Shown: positions 10,601 through 21,464, counted from the stretch's first letter. The stretch is 64,000 bases of DNA from Fistulifera solaris (GCA_030295235.1 AP026155.1:1-64000), one strand, 5' to 3'. Notes: generated from the sequence alone by a model not told the origin. Numbers and translations: made by a program.

Positions 10601-12132
10601 TGTGCTTGGAGACATTATACACGCAATTATGCGAATAAAGGTTCCAGCAAAGCACGAATGCCGCAAAGCTTACTCTGCTGCGCTTGTACGAGCATTTTTA
10701 GAATGGGATCCTGAACGGTTAAAAGAGGTCAAAGAAGCATTGGTCAAATTAGGTATTTCCGAAAAGGAGATAGAGGCACGATTGTACTACAACATACAGT
10801 GGTTCGCAGCACGTGTTGAGCGACGTAGCCCTTCCTCCGCATCTCCTTTACTGGCGTGTTTGTGCCGCTCTATCATACTTTGGCAACAAAATCGACAGCG
10901 TGTCCAAGAAGCCTCTCTTCGGAAAAAAATGAATGGAACAAGGCCAAAAGTCTGCTCTCCGACATACGGAAAGGATATTTTTCCGACCCACCCGGTGTAT
11001 CATTCTACCGATATAGAGTGGATGGTCGGGGACAAATAATTCGCGACCGGAAAGGATTTGCGCTTCTTACGTGTACCAGAGGAACAAACGATGTCGAGAA
11101 CGAACATAGGAATCTCCTTGGGCCGATCGGAAACTCGCCAGTGGGACTTGAAATGATGGACTGTCTTTTGACCGACATATCGCCTCCGAAGAAACATGAT
11201 TTCAGCCCGAAAGTACCGACTGAACTTTCCAGACATTCGACATTTTGATCCCTGGTTAGTAGACCTAATTACAGATTACGGTAGAAGAGGGGCGAAAGTA
11301 CTATTGTACCCAAACTGGATAAACTCATGTGATCTTGCAGAGACCCCGAACGTTTTGGTTTCGTCGGTCTTCCCAGATCAGAGCTGACCGACGCGAATAA
11401 ATGAACGCTGCAACAATTGAGAACCTTGAGAATTGTGTTATCGAGAAACGCTCTTCGAAAGACATGCAGTATATAGCCAAATGCATTGGAACAAAATTGC
11501 CGTATCAACCTTTTTCGACTGCCGAGGAAATATTGATGTACGCACAACTGCGAATCAATGTAACCGAAAATCAACGAATCAAGCCAGATGACCCAAACTT
11601 TGAGCTAGCTATTTGTCATGCCATTTTACCCCGTGGTCGATGGAATTCGGATTTTTCCAAAGACGCCCCATTTATGTTCGGCAAATGGAAAAGAGATATC
11701 TTGAGAGGAAACGGATAGGCTCAGCCGTGAGAAGTATGTACAGTGCATTGGACGCACTCAGTAGTCTGAATGAAGCCACATCTACCATAGCAATCAACGC
11801 TTTGTCCGCCTCAAACGCACTGCAGAGCGGTGAACATATCGAAAAGGACGACAGCACCCAGATGCGAAAACTCTGCCCTCCTATCTTGCTGCCGGTGACC
11901 AATCTTCGGCGTGAGTGGAAACATGATACAACGGCGTGAATCTGTACCAATCGCACAGAAAAGGCAAAGCCGACCCCCAAAACATGGCCGGAGTGTGGAT
12001 AAGAAACCACGTCAAGGAAGACATTGCAAAACTTGTAAGCGTCCACTTGCCCAATGCCCTGCTGCCGCAGTAAGTAAGTCAGCTAAAAGGGTGTGCACTT
12101 ACATCGAAAACACAGAAGCACAACAAATATAA
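7609..12132 (+). pseudogene. Transposase of copy 1: DUF6729-like zinc ribbon, DDE-like core, DEDDy exonuclease
   Basis: The domains come in the same order as in copy 2, described in full there. Read in several frames: a basic start, an acidic stretch, the CGEC/CCSRC zinc-ribbon region (about 8300-8440), the first Asp in KIDASYKF (about 8875-8900), the second in AFTDSPKR (about 9083), the exonuclease (about 9360-9860), and GTNDVENEHRNLL (about 11085-11125). The last is intact here in a longer frame than in copy 2. The end is a Lys/Arg-rich segment and a Cys cluster. The frame changes many times, more often than in any host gene in the window, so as written it cannot give one protein. Most shifts lie at or beside CG and may be consensus errors. 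Confidence 0.65.
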
Positions 12133-12333
12133 TCATTAATGGCTGCATGTTAAATAAAAATATCATTTCAATTTTCATTGACGTATTCCTAACACTGGCG
12201 GCATTCCAATGATGCAAATCGTGGACTTTACTGAAGGTCCCGTAGGGTCTGCATAGAGACTACTATCTCGGAAAGGGATAAAGCATTTTTGCGTCTAGTG
12301 CTCGCCCGCTCGCGAAGCAATAAAATATCAAAT

Positions 12334-12358
12334 GGTCCACCAGCATGGTTCAACTGCC
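12334..12358 (-). repeat. Right terminal inverted repeat, copy 1
   Basis: The reverse complement of 7272-7296, ending CAACTGCC. It is followed directly by the 7-base AAATTTT spacer and the left end of copy 2. Confidence 0.9.
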
Positions 12359-12365
12359 AAATTTT
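12359..12365. other. AAATTTT spacer between transposon copies, likely shared target duplication
   Basis: Seven bases separate two inverted-repeat ends that face outward. The same seven bases precede copy 1 (7265-7271), and AAAATTTT lies one base after copy 2 (17452-17459). Seven to eight bases is a usual target-duplication length. AAAATTTT is itself a palindrome, so part of it could alternatively belong to the inverted repeats. Confidence 0.6.
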
Positions 12366-12390
12366 GGCAGTTGAACCATGCTGGTGGACC
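12366..12390 (+). repeat. Left terminal inverted repeat, copy 2
   Basis: Identical to the left end of copy 1 over 25 bases and the reverse complement of 17426-17450. It adjoins the AAATTTT spacer. Confidence 0.9.
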
Positions 12391-12699
12391 TTTTGGACCG
12401 TACGTCGTCCGATTTACATAGGAAAACGACATGCCAGAGCGACATTGCCATCCAAATACTTTTTGGATCCAGCCAATCAGATGGCTTACATCCAAAAAGT
12501 CGAGCCAATCCAGCCAATCACAAGCGTCCCATCCAGAAGAGACTTTTAGCCGTCTGCTAGTTGTCCGCGTTGAGCAATCGATAGCCTACCGGTACTCACT
12601 ATACAGTAAATCGAGGTTTAACCTTACGCACTCTCAATGTAGCTGGCCAAAAGAATGCATCCGTTCCAATTTTTGGCCGATAATTATTTCTGCAAAAGA

Positions 12700-15600
12700 A
12701 TGACATCGGCACAAACGAGAATAACTTCGTCTCATCTTTTCGATTGCAAAGTTATCACACGAAAAGAATGCCAGGAACATCAAAAAGAGGTCGGGGCCCC
12801 CGACAAAGTCCAGCGAAGTCGCTCGTCAAACAAAAAAGAATAGTTTGAAAAAGATGGAGCTCGAAAAAGCAAAGAGAAAAGAGCAAGCTAGTGTGGATGC
12901 CACGTCCGCTGTAATGCACTCTTTTTTAGGCATAAAGGTTCCCGAAAAGGCCGCCCCTGTAGAAGAAGAAGTCTGTGAAGATGTTGACATGACTGGCGAA
13001 GAACTAGAAAAGCAATTTACTGAGCCGTCTTGTGATCGATGATACAAGAGGTCAACCTGGCGACGTTGACGCCGACGATGATGACGACGACGCTCTTGGC
13101 TTCCGAGGAAGACGGGGACTATAATGAGGATAGCAATGAGTTGAACGACGGGCGGCATCATGTCAAATTATCTTTCTAAGATTCAGACGAGGCTGAGAGA
13201 TGAAACGCGTTGTAACTTCAAAAAGGGAGACGAGAAAATTCCTGATGATCAGAAATGGCTTCTGAAAATGCTTGAGGAGCACCAGTTCTCTCTTCCGTGG
13301 CAGCTTGCTTCAACACTGTGCAACAAGCTTGGGATAAATTGGGCTCCTTCTGCGTACTATTGCACTGTACATGTGTGGTTAACAGATGTCCAATTCAACG
13401 AAATGCCACCTTGCGGAGAATGCAAGTCAAATGCCCATGTTGGTCGTCATGCATTTGATTCCAGTTATCCTGGGCCGTGATATCTGGCTTAAAAAAGGAC
13501 GAGTAATGCTATGACAATGCGGTATTGTTGTTCGAGGTGCAAGAGCGGAGAAAAGTCCTACACGCTTTCGCGGATACAATCTGAAAAGTTTGGAATCGAT
13601 GCCGCTTAGTCGAAAGATTTGCTTCCCGGCTCTCTTAACGCACAAAAGCGGGGTCACTATGGAGCTAGCTCGACTCATTCGCTCACTTGTATCGAAAAAT
13701 GTGCGTTCGAATTCTCTTGCTGCAATGATTGCGGAAATGCACCAGCTTGAGCACAAGCAGCAAATGTTGCTCTATGAGTCGGAGGTAGCAGCTTCTCGCT
13801 TCTACCCGAACAGATGACAATAAAGCACCATTGTTTAGCGACTTCAATGATCGGAAAGGATACAATGGCCGATTGATTACCGGGAAATATATTCAGAGCA
13901 TCTATCAACGCCTCATTCACTCCTTCCGGGAACTGGCTGACGCCGACACGAAGAAGAGGGATTCTGAGATGATTAAGATTGACGCATCTTATAAATTTAC
14001 AAAGCGTTTGAAACGGGTTGGCGGCGAGAAAGTGTTTGATGGTCTAGTCACAGTGATGAATGAATTTAAAGAGATTCGTTCGCATTTTGTAATCTTTGGA
14101 GAGCCACGACCAGATGCGGCCGCCGCTACAAGCCATGAAGGCAACAATGGATTCAAATGGCCAAGCCGGCCCCAAACTTGCTTTCACTGACAGCCCCAAG
14201 CGAGACGCCGACATGCTTATTTCCGCTTTCGATTCCTTGGCAGTAACTCAAGAGGCTTATAATACCATTGCAGAGGAGGAAAATAAGCAGCTAGGAGACA
14301 AGTCGGAACCCACTGAGTTGCTCAAGTCAGCATGGCAACGTCTTCTACGACCGTCGCCCAATCTGTTCGATTGTGCATCATAATTATTCAGTTATTGAGG
14401 CTGATAAGGACATTACAATGTTTGCAGGAACCGCCATGGATCTGATGAAAGACAGGCAGGCAGAAAAGCGTATCATGGCGCTTGATCTTGAATGGCCGGT
14501 CCACTTCAATAACAACGGTCGCATCGAAGGACAGGGAAAAGTTGCGACCATACAATTGTCATATCACACCTGTCAGGGCAACCTGGATAACGACATTTGT
14601 ACTACAGTCATTCGCGTTCAACAGACGACAACTAAATTGAATGCAACACTTGTGCGCTCTACTGAGCGAAGACTCTATCCGATTTGTGGGTGTGAATGTT
14701 GCTGGTGATGTGACCAAGCTAAAAAAAGATTTCGCCAACATGAACAATGTGTCTGTAAACAAGATTGACTTGAGGGTCATGGCAAGGCCGTGGTGTTGTG
14801 CCACGGAATGGATCGTATAGTCTTGTTGCACTAGTCGGAAGCCCAGCTGAAGGAATCGATGGAAAAGGATCAGAGAATGTCCGATTGGTCGGGTCCACTA
14901 CAACCAAAACAGCTGGACTATGCCGCCTTAGATGCAATCAAAAGTCTGCAAGTATACGATTCTCTCGATAAACTGCCAGATTTAACAAGGGAACTTCAGC
15001 GCAAGGAGATTTTAGCTGGAACTAAGGTCACTATTGTTGCAAGTAAGGGCAGTAAGGCATCCATTCCGACGCCCGGTGCAGAGGGGGGAGATACTTTCTC
15101 AAAAACAGATCTGGACAGCACCAAAAACATTTACATTCGTTGAAGGTCAAGCAAACCAGGCGGTCAATTTGTACTTGTTCGAATTAAAAGGTTCTGGCTA
15201 CCGGGCTTGATAATGGATGGTTATAGGAAAGGCAGGAAAGGTGTCTCGCTGGGAGATTTTGTAAAAACCTTTGCAGATGACGATTTCGTGATGATGGTTA
15301 ATCTTTCACAGTTGCGCTCTCAGCACCAGCAGCAATCATCGTCCAGCTCATCAGACGCTATCAACCCGAATCCGGTGATCCATACTACAGAGCTCAACAA
15401 GGTGAACGCGAGTATAGTGAACGCCGACAACTTAAAACAGCTACAACGACCGGTTTCGCGAGAAGATGATTTGTTTACCCACGATTACATATTTGAACAC
15501 GAGAATGAAGAAGATATCAGCCCTGATCCTGATTCTACGGATGCTTTTGACGACTTCTCAGAACTTACCCCTGCTAAAATCCGAGAAATCGATGATATCA

Positions 15601-17224
15601 TAAGGCGCGGTCGATAAGATGGGCCCTCTTACTGCACAGGACGGAGAAAAATACCTGGATCCGCCGCCTAAATCGATACCGATTTGCTACTCCGCTGTGC
15701 TTGGAGACATTATACACGCAATTATGCGAATAAAGGTTCCAGCAAAGCACGAATGCCGCAAAGCTTACTCTGCTGCGCTTGTACGAGCATTTTTAGAATG
15801 GGATCCTGAACGGTTAAAAGAGGTCAAAGAAGCATTGGTCAAATTAGGTATTTCCGAAAAGGAGATAGAGGCACGATTGTACTACAACATACAGTGGTTC
15901 GCAGCACGTGTTGAGCGACGAGCCCTTCCTCCGCATCTCCTTTACTGGCGTGTTTGTGCCGTTCTATCATACTTTGGCAACAAAATCGACAGCGTGTCCA
16001 AGAAGCCTCTCTTCGGAAAAAATGAATGGAACAAGGCCAAAAGTCTGCTCTCCGACATACGGAAAGGATATTTTTCCGACCCACCCGGTGTATCATTCTA
16101 CCGATATAGAGTGGATGGTCGGGGACAAATAATTCAGCGAATCGAAAGGATTTGCGCTTCTTACGTGTACCAGAGGAACAAACGATGTCGAGAACGAACA
16201 TAGGAATCTCCTTGGGCCGATCGGAAACTCGCCAGTGGGACTTGAAATGATGGACTGTCTTTTGACCGATATACGCCTCCGAAGAAACATGATTTCAGCC
16301 CGAAAGTACCGACTGAACTTTCCAGACATTCGACATTTTGATCCCTGGTTAGTAGACGAATTACAGATTACGGTAGAAGAGGGGCGCAAAGTACTATTGT
16401 ACCCAAACTGGATAAACTCATGTGATCTTGCAGAGACCCCGAACGTTTTGGTTTCGCCGGTCTTCCCAGATCAGAGCTGACCGACGCGAATAAATGAACG
16501 CGCTGCAACAATTGAGAACCTTGAGAATTGTGTTATCGAGAAACGCCTTTCGAAAGACATGCAGTATATAGCCAAATGCATTGGAACAAAATTGCCGTAT
16601 CAACCTTTTTCGACTGCCGAGGAAATATTGATGTACGCACAACTGCGAATCAATGTAACCGAAAATCAACGAATCAAGCCAGATGACCCAAACTTTGAGC
16701 TAGCTATTTGTCATGCCATTTTACCCCGTGGTCGATGGAATTCGGATTTTTCCAAAGACGCCCATTTATGTTCGGCAAATGGAAAAGAGATATCTTGAGA
16801 GGAAACGGATAGGCTCAGCCGTGAGAAGTATGTACAGTGCATTGGACGCACTCAGTAGTCTGAATGAAGCCACATCTACCATAGCAATCAACGCTTTGTC
16901 CGCCTCAAACGCACTGCAGAGCGGTGAACATATCGAAAAGGACGACAGCACCCAGATGCGAAAACTCTGCCCTCCTATCTTGCTGCCGAGACCAATCTTC
17001 GGCGTGAGTGGAAACATGATACAACGGCGTGAATCTGTACCAATCGCACAGAAAAGGCAAAGCCGACCCCCAAAACGTGGCCGGAGTGTGGATAAGAAAC
17101 CACGTCAAGGAAGACATTGCAAAACTTGTAAGCTCCACTTGCCCAATGCCCTGCTGCCGCAGTAAGTAAGTCAGCTAAAAGGGTGTGCACTTACATCGAA
17201 AACACAGAAGCACAACAAATATAA
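12700..17224 (+). pseudogene. Transposase of copy 2: DUF6729-like zinc ribbon, DDE-like core with inserted DEDDy exonuclease
   Basis: The order of parts: a basic, Lys/Ser-rich start (12700-12870); an acidic segment (12960-13130); a helical region and a zinc-ribbon-like pair, CGEC (about 13414) and CCSRC (about 13528), with LESMPLSRKICFPALLTH after it, which resembles DUF6729 proteins. A DDE-like core begins with Asp at 13981 (KIDASYKFTK) and Asp at 14189 (AFTDSPKRD). A WRN/RNase D-like DEDDy exonuclease follows: ALDLEW (Asp 14484, Glu 14490), VGVNVAGDV (Asp 14707), and LDYAALD (Tyr 14919, Asp 14931). Then comes GTNDVENEH (Glu 16190 or 16196), the candidate third acidic residue. The end is Arg/Lys-rich with CKTCK and further cysteines. 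As written, several frame changes break it. The exonuclease call is firm. The DDE assignment is inference from spacing and motif style. Confidence 0.65.
14466..14970 (+). other. DEDDy 3'-5' exonuclease domain within the transposon protein
   Basis: The three exonuclease motifs lie in order. Motif I is D-L-E in MALDLEWPVHF. Motif II is the Asp in FVGVNVAGDVTKL. Motif III is Tyr-x3-Asp in QLDYAALDAIKSLQVYD. The WSGPLQPKQLDYAALDA stretch is typical of WRN-type and RNase D-type enzymes, which trim DNA or RNA 3' ends. All four acidic residues and the Tyr are present, so catalysis is plausible. In this element the domain sits between candidate DDE residues two and three. Confidence 0.8.
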
Positions 17225-17425
17225 TCATTAATGGCTGCATGTTAAATAAAAATATCATTTCAATTTTCATTGACGTATTCCTAACACTGGCGGCATTCCA
17301 ATGATGCAAATCGTGGACTTTACTGAAGGTCCCGTAGGGTCTGCATAGAGACTACTATCTCGGAAAGGGATAAAGCATTTTTGCGTTAGTGCTCGCTCCG
17401 CTCGAAAGCAATAAAATATCCAAAT

Positions 17426-17450
17426 GGTCCACCAGCATGGTTCAACTGCC
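17426..17450 (-). repeat. Right terminal inverted repeat, copy 2
   Basis: A perfect reverse complement of 12366-12390, ending CAACTGCC, with CAAAATTTTG directly outside. Confidence 0.9.
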
Positions 17451-17619
17451 CAAAATTTTGCAACAAAAACGTTTCCTCCTCGACGCATTTTCACTTCATA
17501 GTATCGCAAGAGAAACACTCCCTCTTCATCTCTTTTTTCGTGGAAACGCATCATGAACAGATTACAATCATTACTAAAAACAGGTGACCGGAAAACGGCA
17601 AAGAGTAGATAGAAGGAAG

Positions 17620-18683
17620 ATGAAATTCCGACAACAATATGATTTTAGTTCTGTTCTCCTACTTTGCCTCATCTTGACGAATCTTTCGTCGGCAAACGTA
17701 TTTAATACGACAAGTCGACTCCGCGGGACGTCTACTCCTGAATCTTCTTTTATCACCACTGTCGAGCACCCCTTCTCGCTTTCTTGTGGGACGCATCGTA
17801 GCTCTTTGGATGATGAAGAAGACGATGCCGATCTTATCAGCTACATTCATTCTCGAGAAAGGCAGTTGAATCTGGAACAAGTTACGATTCCCGTGTGCTT
17901 CCATATTCTGACAGATGACAACGGTGTGAATGATCTTTCTTCCGAGCAGCTCCAAAATCAGTTGGACGTTCTCAATCGCGCATACAGTTCGGCTTCGTGT
18001 TGCGATTCTACGATGGAATGGTGTAGTACTCAATCTTGTTCTGTCGAAACAGGATTCCGCTTTGCATGGGCGCAAATGGAGGCATCAAGACAAAATGTAA
18101 TTCAAGGTGCAACAGTATCACACACTTCGGATGCTTGCATCATTGCCCACAAAAAGCGAAACTGGACGAGGTTCTTGTTTTCTGGGATCCTCGTCTCCGT
18201 CAAATGAAACGGAGACTGCGTAAAGGTGATGCGACAACATTGAATGTCTATTGGACAGATTTTATGATTCTGAAAATTGCCGGATACTCAACGTTCCCCT
18301 CCACATATTGGCGTAAGCCCAAATTGGATGGTGTTGTCATGCGTGTTGGAGTATGTGTTGGTGGATCAATTACTGAGTACTCAAAAGGAGCCATGCTGGC
18401 TCACGAAGTAGGTCACTGGCTAGGCTTATATCATACGTTCGAAGAGGGTTGCTCGGAGCGATCGGATAGAATCGATGATACACCTCGCGAACTTGAAGCA
18501 TTTCGAGGTTGTGGTCAAATAGATGGTTTCCCGCTCAATCGCGATTCTTGTCCCAACGATGAAGGAAAAGACCCCATTCACAATTACATGGATTATGCTT
18601 ATGACGAATGCAAGTTTGAATTTACACAGGGTCAGGTGTGGCGCATGCAAGCATCCTATGAACGATACCGAAAGGGGAAATAG
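17620..18683 (+). CDS. M43-type (pappalysin-like) secreted metalloprotease, one frame shift
   Basis: The ATG at 17620 opens a signal peptide (FSSVLLLCLILTNLSSA). A pro-region with SRLRG follows, then IPVCFHILTDDNGVNDLSSEQLQNQ, typical of the M43 start. A shift of one base near 18150-18200 moves the frame. The second part gives LRKGDATTLNVYW, then the zinc site HEVGHWLGLYH (18402-18434) with all three His, the Glu and the Gly, and the Met-turn NYMDY near 18590. With the shift counted as one missing base the protein is about 354 residues, with no other interruption. M43 enzymes are secreted zinc endopeptidases of the metzincin clan. Because the active site is whole and only one shift is present, I favour sequencing error over a dead gene. 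Confidence 0.75.
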
Positions 18684-19473
18684 CACGTCAGTCGACCACA
18701 GCTGATTTGGGTCATCCTACTTGCGCCTCATTCATTTCGTCGGGAAACAGAAGAATTGTCTTTGATCACTTCATGGCCAGCTTTTATTTGACTCGATCAC
18801 GCGCGACTTTGGGATATTTCGTGTCTGTACCGGCGGCATCTCTCCGTTTTGGGGGCATCACTCGAATGTGGTCAGTCAGTTGCGAATAATTCATGGTAAC
18901 CGGTGCATACACAATCAAATTGCATTTTGCCGAACTGTCTAGAAAAGCCCAAAATCACGCCAATAGCAAAGAATTTGACAATGAATATCTTCTATGCAAC
19001 TGCAAATGCGATAGTCAATCACCAAGATGCTTGCGTGGTGGAATGCAAAGTTGGGCGATTGGATGGAAGTGGTATCAAGTGCCTGGAAGAAATTGTAAAA
19101 TGTACGATTTTGCTATCGGTCGAAGGCGTTAAATGCTAATCAGACCCTGCACACGGCCTTACAGTTTCATTACGAAGACCATGTTAACGTGTTGCATCGC
19201 TACATGCAACTGCAGCAACCTTGGTATGCTTTTGAAGTTCTCGAGCTGCGACGTGTGTACTACTGCTGATGGTGCAATGAAAGCGAGCGCGCTACTCTTC
19301 CAAGTCGTGCGAGATTGCTGCTTTACCTTTCGAGCCCAGGAATTTCACTTGAAGCCGTCCAAATGGATTTAAGGCGCTAGTTCCGTTGTGGTTTGAGTAC
19401 AGTTGAGGGCCTATTGCAACATGAGAACGGCGCTTTCGAAGAATGGTATTCGTACCGTCCTGCTCGGTCTTAT
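18684..19473 (+). other. Spacer with possible malectin-like remnant
   Basis: About 790 bases lie between the protease stop and the end of the kinase gene. At about 18895-18975 the plus strand reads VTGAYTIKLHFAELSRK, which resembles the core strand of malectin carbohydrate-binding domains (YTVRLHFAE). Related sequence seems to continue in another frame to about 19135. It could be a decayed C-terminal domain of the protease or the remnant of a separate gene. The evidence is thin. I see nothing else. Confidence 0.3.
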
Positions 19474-20924
19474 TCAACAAAGACGTTTCAGTTTGTTTTC
19501 CGGAGATAGATCCGGTACCATGACATCCGGTGAACTACAGTCGGAATACAGCGACAGTGAATGTAGTGAAATATCCAGGATGTGCTTGGTGCGATCGATG
19601 AAATGACGCTTCGCGGACGGATTTACGGTTGCATCTATCTCGGCACGCAAAATGCTGCATACATGGTCAATCGACGGACGATCTGCTCGATTAGCTGACC
19701 AGCAGTCTTCGATTAGGTTTTGCATATCCCCAGTCAGGATGGGAAGCGGTTGAGGGCGGATGCCTTCTTCGGAAATTAAATTGCACAAATCTTTCATAGA
19801 GGCAAAGCGGACATTTTTGAATGGCTTCTCTAAACTAAAGAGAAGCCACATCATCAGGGAGAATGAGTATACATCGCTAGAGAGACCGTACGGAAGTCCT
19901 TTCATCACTTCGGGGGCCATAAATCGCACTGTCCCTGCCATAGCGGAGGCTTTGTAACCGTCCGGATGCTCAATTAGCTCCTTTTCCTTTAGCTCTTTTG
20001 CGCAGCCGAAGTCTACCAGGATCAAATGGCCACGCAAGCTTATTCCTAAATTTTCGGGCTTCAGATCACGAAACACAATATTGTGTTTATGAAGGAAGCG
20101 AAGGGCACGCGCTATATCGAGAGCAACTACCAGTCTGTGTGAATAGAAGGCTTCCAATTGCTGTTTTCGAGATCTTGAAACAAAAGTCGATTCACAACGG
20201 CGATCCGACGCCCTTGTCGGCATTCAGGATACTGCTTGATCCACTCAAGTACCTCGTCGGCCAATGTGCTTGTCAGCCGATCGAGAACGAGTCCAAACGA
20301 AAGCGTTCCTAGTTCACCTACTGTAGCACGTAGTCGAATGATGTTGGGATGCTTGATCTGCTGTAGAAAGCACGCCTCTTTGGCCAAGTCAACTATCGAA
20401 AAGGTCTTTGTTTCATAATCTAAATCATCATTCACCACTTTGATCGCATATCTAAACTGATTTTTGCGTACATGCATTTTGCAAAGCATTTGAATGGACT
20501 TTTCATGTTGCTTTTCCTTTCGTGAATCCTTCTTTTCGTCCAGCAATTCATCATCGGGAGCGACTTGAATACCCTTTAACGAGAAAAGCTGTCTCCGTTG
20601 GAAACTTTTCGAGGATTCTTTGCCGATTCAAAAGAAGTGATTACTTTTACGCGACCATATTTTCCTTTTCCTAGTTCGTTTCCTGTACTAATGTCTGTCG
20701 AATCAGCATAAATAACTGAGTACATTCGTATGCAAGACAAATTAATTAGTAGCTCAGGACTTACCGTTAAAAAGCAGCGATGGAACTTCCCTGCGTGTCT
20801 GGTAGTTGCGAAAGAAGAGCGAGTCTGCAAATAGCTCTTGCAAGGAAGCGCGTGTCAGCGCTTTCCATCGATCAGTTTGAGAGGGCTGAGCATCATTACA
20901 GGCATCTATTGTCGTAAGCGCCAT
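19474..20924 (-). CDS. TKL-like protein kinase, intron-containing, two single-base shifts
   Basis: Exon 1 is 20924-20765. The intron is 20764-20695 (GTAAGT, CGACAG, 70 bases, phase 1). Exon 2 is 20694-19474. The kinase landmarks are all present: glycine loop LGKGKYGRV, YAIKVV with the ATP-binding Lys, FRDLKPEN as the catalytic loop, VDFGCAKEL as the Mg-binding loop, and FMAPEVM. A C-terminal tail of about 50 residues follows. The frame shifts by one base near 20625 and again near 20190. Counting one missing base at each gives a clean protein of about 460 residues. It is a paralog of the kinases at 37190 and 54538, sharing DFG-AKE and a DVYSF-L-LFSLEKPF segment. Substrates are unknown. Confidence 0.75.
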
Positions 20925-21200
20925 TGTTATCTGCAAGGCAAAGTTTGCAATTAGTGGGGAATGAATTGCCGCCGATAGGTTGAAAAAAGCGTCGTCATGA
21001 ATCTTTGCAGCATCTTTGTGGCTAAAACTTTCAAGACAAATATTCACTCTTGCTTATTTTGTACCTTTACTGTGTTCCTCCGATAATAAATAAATAATGA
21101 ATGATTTGTATAGGATGTGAAGCACCAAAACGGCACCGTCGACTGGGCGGCCTTATTACTTAGAGTTACTACTTTATTAGTACTCCGTATTTCTCTTCCT

Positions 21201-21332
21201 GCAAAGGAGAATATGTTGCTTCCTGTGACACGCAAAGGAGTATATGTTCCTTTGTGACACGTGACATCACGTGACTGATTCATACGTCATGAGTCACGAG
21301 AGATGTCACACTCCAGTCGAAGGAGTATATTC
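21201..21332 (+). promoter_or_regulatory. Repeated motif and bZIP/bHLH-type sites upstream of 21465
   Basis: Two tandem units of about 30 bases, GCAAAGGAGAATATGTT (21201) and GCAAAGGAGTATATGTT (21232), each end in TGTGACAC. A third core, GAAGGAGTATATTC, lies at about 21319. Between them are ACACGTGACATCACGTGAC (two CACGTG/TCACGTGA E-box-like sites), TACGTCA and TGAGTCA. The block lies 130-260 bases before the ATG at 21465, a natural promoter position. A binding role is inferred from motif form only. Confidence 0.5.
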
Positions 21333-21464
21333 AGTACTAGTATAATTTTCTCGATGTTGTCACTTCTTGTCACGCAAGACGAAAAAGAGTAAGCGCTTTG
21401 GTGTTGCTAGTCTACAATATTCTTGTAGCGCTTATTTATTGAAGGATTGCCTTGAACTCGTAAG

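Larger units (their letters stand above)
7272..12358 (+). mobile_element. DNA transposon copy 1, 5087 bases, exonuclease-DDE type
   Basis: The element is bounded by perfect 25-base terminal inverted repeats starting GGCAGTTGAACCATGCTGG, with homology fading over about the next ten bases. One large coding region (about 7609-12132, plus strand) fills it. It is nearly identical to copy 2, which follows after 7 bases in the same orientation. The outer left flank reads CAAAAAATTTT, and the base run AAATTTT recurs between the copies and (as AAAATTTT) after copy 2, so it is the likely target duplication. I do not recognise a named superfamily. There is no reverse transcriptase, capsid or family-B polymerase gene in it. 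The coding frame is interrupted at several points, many of them at CG dinucleotides where copy 2 reads differently. Confidence 0.85.
12366..17450 (+). mobile_element. DNA transposon copy 2, 5085 bases, exonuclease-DDE type
   Basis: This is the second head-to-tail copy, with the same perfect 25-base terminal inverted repeats at 12366-12390 and 17426-17450. It aligns with copy 1 over its whole length with about sixty small differences, mainly one- to three-base indels. Reading frames are longer here than in copy 1, so it is the better guide to the protein. The last 220 bases (17225-17450) are non-coding and hold a polyadenylation-like AATAAAA. The right flank starts CAAAATTTTGC. Confidence 0.85.

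Noticed and set aside
7272-17450. LTR, LINE or virus-like origin for the 5-kb repeats
   Set aside because: No reverse transcriptase, integrase, capsid or family-B polymerase motif in any frame. Short perfect inverted termini and the AAATTTT flanks fit a plain DNA transposon.
7272-17450. RIP-like or deamination damage as cause of the copy differences
   Set aside because: Most differences are indels at CG, not C-to-T or G-to-A transitions.
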